Assembly: GCA_937967345.1 (NCBI GenBank)
Contig: CALBTN010000212.1
Location: 1 to 12,489 of the forward strand
Source of the DNA: an uncultured Rubrivivax sp.
GTDB taxonomy: Bacteria > Pseudomonadota > Gammaproteobacteria > Burkholderiales > Burkholderiaceae_C
DNA: 12,489 bases
Direction: 5' to 3'
A model generated the notes under the pieces. It was not told where the DNA came from. It saw nothing but the letters and a program-made list of their open reading frames with translations, and did no database searches. The position numbers and the translations under genes are program-made. Below, in pieces: positions 1 to 9,388 of this stretch; the stretch's first letter is position 1; each line of letters starts with the position of its first letter.

Positions 1-391
1 CGGCGCGGCGTGCCGCGTCGCGGGTCTCGGCGATGACCGCGAACATCGGCTGGCCGAGGAACTGCACCACGCCGTCGGCGAGGATCGGGTCGTCGTGCAC
101 GATCGGCCCGCACTCGTTCTCGCCCGGGATGTCGGCGGCGACCAGCTCCTCGACCACGCCGGGCAGCGCGCGCAGCCTGGCCACGTCGATGCCGCGCAGC
201 CGGCCATGCGCGACCGGCGACAGGCCGAGCGCCGCGTGCAGCGTGCCGGCCAGCTCGGGCAGATCGTCGACATAAGCCGCGCTGCCGGCGACATGCAGCG
301 CCGCCGATTCGTGGACGTGCTCGCCGCCCACCGCGCCGGCGGGCGTGGTCGTGGCCTGGGTGGCGAAGGGGGCGTCGGTGACCTGGTTCAT
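1..391 (-). CDS. xdhB: Xanthine dehydrogenase, molybdopterin-binding subunit (N-terminal part only)
   Basis: This is the first 130 codons of the large subunit of a two-subunit bacterial xanthine dehydrogenase; the gene runs off the left edge (complete family members are near 780 residues). The large subunit carries the Mo-cofactor site that hydroxylates hypoxanthine and xanthine towards urate. The visible part shows the family's N-terminal signature: an HESAALHVAGSAAYVDDLPE stretch near residues 27-46, then a conserved ALGLSPVAHGRL segment and the FLGQPMFAVIAET segment near residues 114-126. The Mo-site residues lie outside the window. The start ATG (complement of 389-391) is preceded by a good AAGGAGAG ribosome binding site and lies 20 bp after the xdhA stop, so the two are one operon. 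A third gene (xdhC maturation factor) is expected further left by family habit but is not visible. Identity is secure; completeness cannot be judged. Confidence 0.93.
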   Translation of the reverse strand, partial: MNQVTDAPFATQATTTPAGAVGGEHVHESAALHVAGSAAYVDDLPELAGTLHAALGLSPVAHGRLRGIDVARLRALPGVVEELVAADIPGENECGPIVHDDPILADGVVQFLGQPMFAVIAETRDAARRA

Positions 392-411
392 CTGTGCTCT
401 CCTTCGGTGCT

Positions 412-1962
<1,551 letters not shown>

Positions 1963-2065
1963 GCGTTGGGCCTCGAAAGAGCTGCGAGTCGGTCGCCCGA
2001 ACAGTAGCGCGTAGTGGCCGCTGCGGATATACGCCGGCACGCCAGACCGCTATAAGTTTGACCGT
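1963..2065. promoter_or_regulatory. Divergent control region between xdhA and the LysR-family gene
   Basis: The only gap between the two divergent arms of the locus, 103 bp, so it must hold the xdhA promoter and very probably the regulator's promoter; LysR proteins usually act from such gaps. It is more AT-rich than its surroundings at 2025-2060. TATAAG at 2051-2056 resembles a -10 box for the rightward transcript. On the other strand GTATAT (complement of about 2026-2031) is a possible -10 for xdhA, but neither has a convincing -35. A direct repeat, GACCG at 2045-2049 and 2060-2064, brackets TATAAG, and could be part of an operator. The box assignments are inference. Confidence 0.45.
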
Positions 2066-3019
2066 ATGGCACAGCGCCCGGGAATCGCCAACATCGACCT
2101 CCATCTCGTGAAGGTCTTGCACACCGTGATCAGCGAACGCAGTGTCTCCCGCGCCGCCTTGCGCCTGCAAAGCACGCAGCCGATGGTCAGCGCGCAGCTC
2201 AAGCGCCTGCGTGAGCTCACCGGCGACCCGCTGCTGGTGCGTTCGGGCCAGGGCATGGCGCCGACCGACGCGGCGCTGGCGATGCTCGAGCCGGCATCCC
2301 GGCTGCTGCGCGAGGCGGACGCGCTGTTCGCGCCGCAGCAGCGCAGCGGCGCCTTCGACGCCGCGCACAGTGAAGCGATGTTCCGCATCGCCGCCAGCGA
2401 CTACCTGGACCCGACGTTCCTGCCCGGCGTGGTGCAGCGCATCAAGGCCGAGGCGCCGTCGGTGCAGCTCGAGATGCACCCGCTGTCGGCCGAGTTCGAC
2501 TACCGGCGCAAGCTCGCTGCCGGCGATGTCGACCTGGTCATCGGCAACTGGCTGCACCCGCCCGAGGAGCTGCACCTGGGCCGGCTGATCGACGACGAGG
2601 TGGTGTGCCTGGTCGCCGCCGACCACCCGGCGGCACGCAACCCGCGCACCTGGAACCTCGAGCGTTACCTGCAGGCCGAACACGTGGCGCCGATCGCGCT
2701 GCACGCCGGCGCGCCCGGCGTGATCGACCAGCACCTGACGGCGCAGGGCCTGCGGCGCAACATCGTCGTGCGCGCCGCGCACTTCAGCCTGATTCCGCTG
2801 ATGGTCGCGCGCAGCTGGCTGGTGCTGACCACCGGGCGGCTGTTCTGCAGCCGCTACGCCGAGGCGATGAACCTGCGCATCCTGCGCTGCCCGGTGCCGT
2901 TCCCGGCGCTGACCTACTACATGCTGTGGCACGAACGCAGCCACGCCGCGCCGCCGCTGCGCTGGCTGCGCGAGCAGGTGCGCGACGTGGCCCAGCACCT
3001 GAGCGAGGGCACCGCATGA
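2066..3019 (+). CDS. LysR-family transcriptional regulator of the purine locus
   Basis: 317 residues, normal length for a LysR-type regulator. The N-terminal winged helix-turn-helix covers about residues 10-68 (DLHLVKVLHTVISERSVSRA, then ALRLQSTQPMVSAQLKRLRE and LTGDPLLVRSGQGMAPT). Residues about 95-310 form the periplasmic-binding-protein-like effector domain; MFRIAASDYLDPTFLPG and GDVDLVIGNWLHPPEELHLG are typical of the NodD/PcpR-like branch. It is divergent from xdhA and overlaps guaD by four bases, so it probably controls both arms and is autoregulated; the effector would plausibly be a purine or purine product (inference, not visible). The ATG at 2066 is the only sensible start, since upstream in-frame codons give no other start near the HTH, yet it has no recognisable Shine-Dalgarno sequence and a -10-like TATAAG sits just 9 bp before it. 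Family assignment is secure, target and effector are not. Confidence 0.93.
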   Translation: MAQRPGIANIDLHLVKVLHTVISERSVSRAALRLQSTQPMVSAQLKRLRELTGDPLLVRSGQGMAPTDAALAMLEPASRLLREADALFAPQQRSGAFDAAHSEAMFRIAASDYLDPTFLPGVVQRIKAEAPSVQLEMHPLSAEFDYRRKLAAGDVDLVIGNWLHPPEELHLGRLIDDEVVCLVAADHPAARNPRTWNLERYLQAEHVAPIALHAGAPGVIDQHLTAQGLRRNIVVRAAHFSLIPLMVARSWLVLTTGRLFCSRYAEAMNLRILRCPVPFPALTYYMLWHERSHAAPPLRWLREQVRDVAQHLSEGTA

Positions 3020-4335
3020 ATGCCGTCACCACACCCGGGCGCCTGGCGCTGCGCGGCGACCTGCTGGACTTCGTCGCCGCGCCGGCGCGCGCCGAGCCCG
3101 ACAGCGCGGTCGTGCGCTTCCGCCGCGACCACTGGCTGCTGATCGAAGCCGGGCGCATCGTCGGCGCGCAGCCTTCGGCGCCCGATGCCTCGTGGCGCCA
3201 GGTCGATCACGCTGGGCGGCTGATCCTGCCCGGCTTCGTCGACACCCACGTGCACAGCCCGCAGCTGGACGTGATCGGCTCGTGGGGCGCGCAGCTGCTG
3301 GATTGGCTCGAGACCTACACCTTCCCGTCGGAGCAGCGCTTCGCCGACCCGGGGCAGGCCGAGCGCGGCTCCACCGCCTTCCTCGACGCGCTGCTGGCGC
3401 ACGGCACGACCAGCGCGGTGGTCTTCCCGACGGTGCACAAGGTGTCGGTCGATGCGCTTTTCGAGGCGGCACAGGCACGCGGCATGCGCGTCATCGCCGG
3501 CAAGGTACTGATGGACCGGCACGCGCCTGAGGGTCTGCGCGACGACGTAGCCGGCGCGGAAGCCGACTGCGAGGCGCTGATCGCGCGCTGGCACGGCCAG
3601 GGCCGGCTGGCCTACGCGGTGACGCCGCGCTTCGCGCCGACCAGCAGCGACGCACAGCTCGCGATGGCCGGGCGGCTGCTGGCGCGCCACCCGGGGCTGT
3701 ACATGCAGACCCACGTCGCCGAGAACCAAGCCGAGGTGCGCTGGGCGGCCGAGCTGTTCCCTGCCGCGCGCAGCTACCTCGATGTCTACGAGCGCTTCGG
3801 CCTGCTCAACGAGCGCGCGGTGCTGGCGCACGCGGTGTGGATCGACGACGCCGACCGCGCGCTGCTGCACGCGCGCGGCGCGACCATCGCGCACAGCCCG
3901 ACGTCGAACCTGTTCCTCGGCAGCGGCCTGTTCGGCTGGGCCGCGGCCGAAGACGCCGGCGTGAGCCTCGGCCTGGCCAGCGATGTCGGCGGCGGCACCA
4001 GCCTGTCGATGATCCGCACCATGGCCGCGGCCTACCAGGTGCAGGCGCTGGCCGGCACCAAGCTCAGCGCCTGGGCGCTGCTGCACGCGGCCACGCGCGG
4101 CGGCGCGACCGCGCTCGGCTTGCAGGACGAGGTCGGCACGCTGGCGCCGGGCGCCAGCGCCGACGTGTGCGTGTGGGACTGGGCGGTCGGGCCGGTGGCG
4201 CAGCGCCGCCATCAGATCGCCACCAAGCTGCACGAGAAAGTCTTCGCCTGGCTGACGATGGCCGACGAGCGCAACTTGGCGCAGGCCTATGTCGCGGGCG
4301 AGCTGCGCCACGACCGCGACGCCACCGGCGCCTGA
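3016..4335 (+). CDS. guaD: Guanine deaminase (guanine aminohydrolase)
   Basis: 439 residues, the usual length for bacterial GuaD, a cytosolic zinc amidohydrolase that converts guanine to xanthine and ammonia. The diagnostic block is LPGFVDTHVHSPQLDVIGSW (71-90) with zinc ligands His78 and His80, continuing into the guanine-deaminase-specific LLDWLETYTFPSEQRF (94-109). Further ligands and catalytic residues are His233 and Glu236 (QTHVAENQAE), His272 (LAHAVW), and Asp323 (ASDVGGGTSLSM). IAHSPTSNLFLGSGLF (291-306) and the C-terminal TLAPGASADVCVWDW (375-389) complete the amidohydrolase fold. All expected metal residues are intact. The start ATG overlaps the regulator's TGA as ATGA (3016-3019), indicating translational coupling. 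The product xanthine is the substrate of the divergent xdhAB, and the next gene imports purine bases. Confidence 0.97.
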   Translation: MNAVTTPGRLALRGDLLDFVAAPARAEPDSAVVRFRRDHWLLIEAGRIVGAQPSAPDASWRQVDHAGRLILPGFVDTHVHSPQLDVIGSWGAQLLDWLETYTFPSEQRFADPGQAERGSTAFLDALLAHGTTSAVVFPTVHKVSVDALFEAAQARGMRVIAGKVLMDRHAPEGLRDDVAGAEADCEALIARWHGQGRLAYAVTPRFAPTSSDAQLAMAGRLLARHPGLYMQTHVAENQAEVRWAAELFPAARSYLDVYERFGLLNERAVLAHAVWIDDADRALLHARGATIAHSPTSNLFLGSGLFGWAAAEDAGVSLGLASDVGGGTSLSMIRTMAAAYQVQALAGTKLSAWALLHAATRGGATALGLQDEVGTLAPGASADVCVWDWAVGPVAQRRHQIATKLHEKVFAWLTMADERNLAQAYVAGELRHDRDATGA

Positions 4336-4357
4336 AGCGACCCAAGACAAGACCCAC

Positions 4358-4363
4358 AGGAGA
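4358..4363 (+). promoter_or_regulatory. Strong ribosome binding site for the NCS2 permease
   Basis: AGGAGA, seven bases before the ATG at 4371, fixes that start. The 35-bp gap between guaD and the permease gene holds no other signal and no terminator-like hairpin, so read-through from guaD is expected. Confidence 0.7.
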
Positions 4364-4370
4364 CAAGACC

Positions 4371-5702
4371 ATGGAAGCAGTCAGCACCACGCGGCCCGGC
4401 AACGGCCTGCTCGAACGCGTGTTCAAGCTGCGCGAGCACGGCACTTCGGTGCGCGTCGAACTGGTGGCCGGGCTGACCACCTTCCTGACGATGGCCTACA
4501 TCATCTTCGTCAACCCTTCGATCCTCGGCGATGCCGGCATGCCCAAGGGCGCGGTCTTCGTCGCCACCTGCCTGATCGCCGCGCTCGGCACGGCGATCAT
4601 GGGGCTGTACGCCAACTACCCGATCGCGATGGCGCCGGGCATGGGGCTGAACGCCTACTTCGCCTACGTCGTCGTGCTCGGCATGGGCTTCACGTGGCAG
4701 GCGGCGCTGGGCGCGGTGTTCATCTCCGGCTGCCTGTTCCTGCTGGTCACGCTGACCGGCATGCGCGAGCAGATCATCAAGGGCATCCCGCACTCGCTGC
4801 GCGTGGCCATCACCGTGGGCATCGGCATGTTCCTGGCGATCATCGCGCTGAAGAGTGCCGGCATCGTCGCCGCGTCCAAGGCCACCTACGTCACGCTGGG
4901 CGACCTGCACCAGCCGTCGGTGGTGCTGGCGGCGATCGGTTTTTTCGTCATCGTCGTGCTCGACAAGCTGCGCGTGCCCGGCGCGATCCTGATCGGCATC
5001 CTTCTGGTCACGCTGCTGTCCTTCTTCTTCGGCGGCAACACCTTCCAGGGCGTGTTCTCGGCGCCGCCGTCGATCGCGCCGACCTTCCTGGCGCTGGACA
5101 TCCCGGGGGCCTTTTCCGCCGGCATCCTGAAGGTGGTGCTGGTGTTCTTCCTGGTCGAGCTGTTCGACGCCACCGGCACGCTGATGGGCGTGGCCAAACG
5201 CGCCGGGCTGCTGGTGCCGGGCAAGATGGACCGCATGAACAAGGCGCTGCTGGCCGACTCGGGCGCGATCTTCGCCGGCTCGCTGCTCGGCACGTCCAGC
5301 ACCACCGCCTACGTCGAAAGCGCGTCGGGCGTGCAGGCCGGCGGGCGCACCGGGCTGACCGCCGTCACCGTGGCGGTGATGTTCCTGCTGTGCCTGTCGA
5401 TCTCGCCGCTGGCCGGCTCGGTGCCCGCCTACGCCACCGCGCCGGCGCTGTTCTTCGTCGCCTGCCTGATGCTGCGCGACCTGACCGAGCTGGAATGGGA
5501 TGATTCCACCGAGGTCATCCCGGCGGCGGTGACGGCGCTGATGATGCCCTTCACCTACTCGATCGCCAACGGCCTGGCCTTCGGCTTCATCACCTACGCG
5601 GTGTTGAAGCTGTTCACCGGCCGTGGCCGCGAGGTGCACTACATGGTGTGGCTCATCGCGGCGGTGTTCCTGTACAAGTTCATCTTCGTCAGCGGGCATT
5701 GA
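4371..5702 (+). CDS. NCS2/AzgA-family purine-base permease (hypoxanthine/guanine/adenine type)
   Basis: 443 residues, an inner-membrane secondary transporter of the AzgA-like branch of NCS2, the branch of E. coli AdeP/AdeQ and GhxP/GhxQ, which take up adenine, guanine and hypoxanthine with protons. Typical motifs are VELVAGLTTFLTMAYIIFVN (29-48), APGMGLNAYFAYVVV (88-102), LVELFDATGTLMGVAKRAGL (261-280), and the substrate-site region GTSSTTAYVESASGVQAGGRTGLTA (307-331, key residues Thr308, Ser309, Glu316 and Gly320). About a dozen hydrophobic segments span the rest. Length is normal and the sequence is intact. It lies between guaD and the ABC importer in the same direction, so guanine uptake and deamination are encoded side by side. 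Which base it prefers cannot be read from sequence alone; xanthine/uric-acid carriers of the other NCS2 branch look different. Confidence 0.93.
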   Translation: MEAVSTTRPGNGLLERVFKLREHGTSVRVELVAGLTTFLTMAYIIFVNPSILGDAGMPKGAVFVATCLIAALGTAIMGLYANYPIAMAPGMGLNAYFAYVVVLGMGFTWQAALGAVFISGCLFLLVTLTGMREQIIKGIPHSLRVAITVGIGMFLAIIALKSAGIVAASKATYVTLGDLHQPSVVLAAIGFFVIVVLDKLRVPGAILIGILLVTLLSFFFGGNTFQGVFSAPPSIAPTFLALDIPGAFSAGILKVVLVFFLVELFDATGTLMGVAKRAGLLVPGKMDRMNKALLADSGAIFAGSLLGTSSTTAYVESASGVQAGGRTGLTAVTVAVMFLLCLSISPLAGSVPAYATAPALFFVACLMLRDLTELEWDDSTEVIPAAVTALMMPFTYSIANGLAFGFITYAVLKLFTGRGREVHYMVWLIAAVFLYKFIFVSGH

Positions 5703-5717
5703 CGGCAAAGGGGCGCG

Positions 5718-7289
5718 ATGGCCACGAAGCTCAGACTCGAACTGATCGGCATCAGCAAGCAGTACCCGGCGGTGCGCGCCAACGACAACGTCAACCTCAA
5801 GGTGCAGCCCGGCGAGATCCACGCCGTGCTCGGCGAGAACGGCGCGGGCAAGAGCACGATGATGAAGATGATCTACGGCGCGGTGCGCCCCGACGAGGGC
5901 GAGATGCGCTGGAACGGCGAGAAGGTCGAGATCAAGAACCCGCAGCAGGCACGGGCGCTGGGCATCAGCATGGTGTTCCAGCACTTCAGCCTGTTCGATA
6001 CGCTGAGCGCGGCCGAGAACGTCTGGCTCGGCCTGGACAAGCGCATGTCGCTGGCCGCAGTGACCGAGCGCATCGCCAAGGTCAGCAAGGACTACGGGCT
6101 CGATGTGGAGCCGCTGCGCCCGGTGCATTCGCTGTCGGTGGGCGAGCGCCAGCGCGTGGAGATCGTGCGCGCGCTGCTCACCGACCCGAAGCTGCTGATC
6201 CTGGACGAGCCGACCTCGGTGCTGACGCCGCAGGCGGTGCAAAAGCTCTTCGTCACGCTGCGCCAGCTCAGCGCAAACGGCTGTTCGATCCTGTACATCA
6301 GCCACAAGCTCGACGAGATCCGCGCGCTGTGCAGCAACTGCACCGTGCTGCGCGGCGGCAAGGTCACCGGCATGGTCGACCCGCGCACCGAAAGCAACGC
6401 CGGGCTGTCCAAGCTGATGATCGGTGCCGAGCCGCCACAGCTGCAGCACAAGAAGGCGCAGGCCGGCGCGGTGGTGCTGGCGGTCAAGGGGTTGTCGGTG
6501 CCGAAAGCCGACCAGTTCGGCACCACGCTGGCCGACATCGGCTTCGAGGTGCGTGCCGGCGAGATCGTCGGCGTGGCCGGCGTCTCGGGCAACGGCCAGC
6601 AGGAGCTGATGGCCGCGCTGTCGGGCGAGGACGCGCGCGGCCCGGCCGCGTCGATCCAGTTGTTCGGCAAGGACATCGCGCGCCACTCGGCGCGGCGCCG
6701 CAGGCGCGCCGGGCTGCACTTCGTGCCCGAGGAGCGCTTGGGCCGCGGCGCGGTGCCGGTGATGAGCCTGACGCGCAACACGCTGCTGACGCGCACCGAG
6801 GCGGTCCGTGCGTCGGGCTGGATCGACATCCGCAAGGTCGAGCTGCTGGCCGCCAACCTGATCAGCCGCTTCAACGTCAAGTGCGGCGGCACCGGCGCGG
6901 CGGCCAAGAGCCTGTCGGGCGGCAACTTGCAGAAGTTCATCGTCGGCCGCGAGATCGACGCCAACCCGAAGCTGCTCATCGTCAGCCAGCCGACCTGGGG
7001 CGTCGATGTCGGCGCCGCGGCGCTGATCCGCGGCGAGCTGCTGAAACTGCGCGACGCCGGCTGCGCGCTGCTGGTGGTCAGCGAGGAACTCGACGAGCTG
7101 TTCGAGATCGCCGACCGGCTGATCGTCATCGCGCAGGGGCGCATGTCGCCGTCGATCGCCACGGCCGAGGCCAGCGTCGAGCGCATCGGCGAATGGATGT
7201 CGGGCTTGTGGCCAAGAGAGGGCGCAGCGGCGCAGACGCCGGCCGCGCAGACCGTGCAACCGCTGGGAGTGCGCCATGCTCAGGCTTGA
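5718..7289 (+). CDS. ABC importer ATPase with two nucleotide-binding domains (BMP/nucleoside-purine type)
   Basis: 523 residues, the fused double ATPase that powers BMP-receptor importers (the NupA/YufO and PnrE-like branch, related to RbsA/MglA sugar ATPases). Domain 1 (about 1-240) is canonical: Walker A GENGAGKST (39-47), Q-loop Gln88, signature LSVGERQR (139-146), Walker B LLILDEPTS (159-167), switch His196. Domain 2 (about 252-500) is degenerate, with GVSGNGQQEL (288-297) in place of Walker A lysine, an intact signature LSGGNLQK (399-406), LLIVSQPTWGVD (419-430) where Gln424 replaces the catalytic glutamate, and SEELDE in place of the switch histidine. Such asymmetry is usual in this branch. 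It starts 15 bp after the permease gene with AAAGGGG upstream and overlaps the next permease by 14 bp. It is cytoplasmic and pairs with the two following membrane proteins. Confidence 0.95.
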   Translation: MATKLRLELIGISKQYPAVRANDNVNLKVQPGEIHAVLGENGAGKSTMMKMIYGAVRPDEGEMRWNGEKVEIKNPQQARALGISMVFQHFSLFDTLSAAENVWLGLDKRMSLAAVTERIAKVSKDYGLDVEPLRPVHSLSVGERQRVEIVRALLTDPKLLILDEPTSVLTPQAVQKLFVTLRQLSANGCSILYISHKLDEIRALCSNCTVLRGGKVTGMVDPRTESNAGLSKLMIGAEPPQLQHKKAQAGAVVLAVKGLSVPKADQFGTTLADIGFEVRAGEIVGVAGVSGNGQQELMAALSGEDARGPAASIQLFGKDIARHSARRRRRAGLHFVPEERLGRGAVPVMSLTRNTLLTRTEAVRASGWIDIRKVELLAANLISRFNVKCGGTGAAAKSLSGGNLQKFIVGREIDANPKLLIVSQPTWGVDVGAAALIRGELLKLRDAGCALLVVSEELDELFEIADRLIVIAQGRMSPSIATAEASVERIGEWMSGLWPREGAAAQTPAAQTVQPLGVRHAQA

Positions 7290-8361
7290 AGCGCGTGCGC
7301 AGCCGTCGAAGCTGATGTCGCTGCTGTCGCCGGTATTGGCGCTGGCGGCCACCGCGCTGCTGGCGGGCATCTTGTTCGCCGCGCTCGGCAAGAACCCGGC
7401 CCAGGGGCTGTCGATGTTCTTCGTCGAACCCTTCTCCAACCTGCGCCAGATCACCGGCGTGGTGCTGAAGGCGACGCCGCTGATCGTGATCGCGCTCGGG
7501 CTGGCGGTGTGTTACCGCTCCAACGTGTGGAACATCGGTGCCGAGGGCCAGTTCCTGTTCGGCATCATCGCCGGCGGCGGCATCGCGCTGTGGCTGACGA
7601 CGCAGGGCATCGTGCTGCCGCAGATCGTCGCGGTGCCCGTGGTGCTGCTGGGCAGCGTGCTCGGCGGCATGGCCTGGGCCGCGATCACCGCGCTGCTGCG
7701 CGACAAGTTCAACGCCAACGAAATCCTGGTCAGCCTGATGCTGGTCTACGTGGCGCAGCAGCTGGTCAACTACCTGGTGTTCGGGCCGTGGAAGGACCCG
7801 GCGGGCTTCAACTTCCCGCAGACCAAGAACTTCGATGCGTCGACCTTCCTGCCGCTGCTGCTGCCGGGCACGCGGCTGAACATCGGCATCGTGATCGCGC
7901 TGGTGTGCGTCGCGCTGACCTGGGTGTTCATGTTCAGGCTGTTCCGCGGCTACCAGCTGCAGGTCGGCGGGCTGGCGCCGGCGGCGGCGCGCTACGCCGG
8001 CTTTTCGGCCAGCGGCTCGCTGTGGACCGCGCTGCTGATTTCGGGCGGGCTGGCCGGGCTGGCCGGCGGTATCGAGGCCATCGGCACCTTCCGCCAGATC
8101 ACGCCGCATGTGTCCACCGGCCTGGGCTTCACCGCGATCATCGTGTGCTTCGTCGGCCGGCTGCACCCGGTGGGCATCGTCTTCGCCGGCATCTTGCTGT
8201 CGGCGATGATCATCGGCGGCGAGCTGTCGCAGTCGCGCCTGGGCCTGCCCAACGCATTGAGCGGCGTGTTCCAGGGGCTGCTGCTGGTGCTGCTGCTGGC
8301 CTGCGACACGCTGATCCACTTCCGCATCCGCGCTCGCTCGGCGATCGCGCACGCGCACTGA
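7276..8361 (+). CDS. ABC importer membrane permease 1 (YufP/NupB-like)
   Basis: 361 residues, a BPD_transp_2-family inner-membrane permease, one half of the translocation channel of the BMP-type importer. After a short cytosolic start, hydrophobic segments begin near residues 14-37, and the family's hallmark CYRSNVWNIGAEGQFLFG lies at 79-96, followed by repeated membrane segments to about residue 355. The extra N-terminal helix and the ~360 length mark it as the YufP-type rather than the shorter YufQ-type subunit. The ATG at 7276 lies inside the 3' end of the ATPase gene (14-nt overlap, GGGAGTG upstream), which implies coupled translation and balanced subunit amounts. Substrate preference is set mainly by the receptor. 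Confidence 0.94.
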   Translation: MLRLEARAQPSKLMSLLSPVLALAATALLAGILFAALGKNPAQGLSMFFVEPFSNLRQITGVVLKATPLIVIALGLAVCYRSNVWNIGAEGQFLFGIIAGGGIALWLTTQGIVLPQIVAVPVVLLGSVLGGMAWAAITALLRDKFNANEILVSLMLVYVAQQLVNYLVFGPWKDPAGFNFPQTKNFDASTFLPLLLPGTRLNIGIVIALVCVALTWVFMFRLFRGYQLQVGGLAPAAARYAGFSASGSLWTALLISGGLAGLAGGIEAIGTFRQITPHVSTGLGFTAIIVCFVGRLHPVGIVFAGILLSAMIIGGELSQSRLGLPNALSGVFQGLLLVLLLACDTLIHFRIRARSAIAHAH

Positions 8362-8374
8362 CCGAGGCTGGACC

Positions 8375-9295
8375 ATGGACCAACTCGCCTTGCTCGTCGC
8401 CGCCACGCTGGCCTCGGGCACACCGCTGGCGATCGCCGGCCTGGGGCTGCTGATCAACGAGAAGGCCGGGGTGCTCAACCTGGGTGCCGAAGGCCTGATG
8501 CTGGTGGCGGCCATCGCCGGCTTCGCCGCCGCCTTCACCACCGGCAGCGACACCGTGGCCTTCATCGCCGGGGCCGCCGCCGGCGGGCTGCTGGCCGCGG
8601 CCTTCGGCGTGCTGGTGATCTGGCTCAACACCAACCAGTACGCCACCGGGCTGGCGGTGAGCCTGTTCGGCTACGGCTTCTCGGCCTTTGTCGGTGTGGG
8701 CTACGTCGGCCAGAAGCTGTCGGAGCGCACGCCCTTCGAGATCCCCGGCTTGGGCCAGATCCCGTTCATCGGCCCGGCGCTGCTGCGCCACCACCCGATG
8801 GTCTACATCGCCATCGGGCTGATCGCCGCGACCATGTGGTTCCTGTACAAGAGCCGCGCCGGGCTGGTGCTGCGCGCGGTGGGCGAGTCGCCCGAGTCGG
8901 CGCACGCGCTGGGCTACAAGGTGCGCTGGATCCGGCTGCTGGCGGTGGTCGTCGGCGGCGCACTGTGCGGCGTGGCCGGCGCCTTCCTGTCGGTGGTGTA
9001 TGCGCCGCTGTGGGTCGAGGGCCTGGTGGCCGGTCGCGGTTGGATCGCGCTGGCGCTGACCACCTTCGCGACCTGGCGGCCGCTGCGCGTGCTGCTCGGC
9101 GCCTACCTGTTCGGCGGCGTGACGATGGCGCAGTTCGCGCTGCAGGGCGCGGGGGTCAACGTCTCCAGCCAGCTGCTGGCGATGCTGCCCTACCTGGCCA
9201 CCGTGGTCGTGCTGGCCATCATCAGCCGCAACCCGACCTGGATCCGCATCAACATGCCGGCCTCGCTCGGGAAGCCCTTCCACCCCGGCACATAA
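8375..9295 (+). CDS. ABC importer membrane permease 2 (YufQ/NupC-like)
   Basis: 306 residues, the second BPD_transp_2 permease of the importer, normal length for the YufQ-type partner. The hallmark INEKAGVLNLGAEGLMLVAA at 26-45 matches the NVWNIGAEG block of permease 1, and eight or more hydrophobic segments follow. FLYKSRAGLVLRAVGESPES near 156-175 corresponds to the conserved cytosolic loop that contacts the ATPase in this family (known for related permeases; inferred here). It starts 13 bp after permease 1 with GAGG at 8364-8367 and ends with TAA. It is the last gene of a tightly packed run, with 93 bp before the receptor gene. Confidence 0.94.
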   Translation: MDQLALLVAATLASGTPLAIAGLGLLINEKAGVLNLGAEGLMLVAAIAGFAAAFTTGSDTVAFIAGAAAGGLLAAAFGVLVIWLNTNQYATGLAVSLFGYGFSAFVGVGYVGQKLSERTPFEIPGLGQIPFIGPALLRHHPMVYIAIGLIAATMWFLYKSRAGLVLRAVGESPESAHALGYKVRWIRLLAVVVGGALCGVAGAFLSVVYAPLWVEGLVAGRGWIALALTTFATWRPLRVLLGAYLFGGVTMAQFALQGAGVNVSSQLLAMLPYLATVVVLAIISRNPTWIRINMPASLGKPFHPGT

Positions 9296-9388
9296 TTCCG
9301 GCTTGTCGTTGGAGCGAACCGCGGGGGCGGGGCGCTCGACTCGTGGGTCAGACCATTCCATTCACCTTCCAACAGGAGAGTCACACGC
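9296..9388 (+). promoter_or_regulatory. Leader of the BMP receptor gene
   Basis: A 93-bp gap inside an otherwise tight gene run. It ends with AGGAGAG (9374-9380), a near-perfect ribosome binding site eight bases before the receptor ATG. CATAAT at 9291-9296, spanning the permease stop codon, differs from a consensus -10 box by one base, but no clear -35 precedes it. An imperfect stem, GAGCG at 9312-9316 with CGCTC at 9333-9337 around a G-rich loop, could modulate read-through or stabilise the receptor message. These readings are inference. Confidence 0.4.

Noticed and set aside
1963..2040. Longer xdhA start at 2040
   Set aside because: The extra 26 residues are not part of the family N-terminus and would occupy most of the divergent promoter region.
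2605..3015. Upstream extension of guaD inside the LysR gene
   Set aside because: The extension has no resemblance to GuaD, and the ATG at 3016 gives the exact usual family length with an ATGA overlap.
4287..7454. Very long minus-strand open frame (about 1055 codons) opposite the permease and ATPase genes
   Set aside because: Its translation is His/Arg/Gln/Ala-rich low complexity, as expected for an antisense frame of high-GC codon bias; the plus strand has clear, intact protein families throughout.
9296..9388. Purine or other riboswitch in front of the receptor gene
   Set aside because: The gap is short and shows no three-way-junction pairing or known conserved core; only one imperfect stem is visible.
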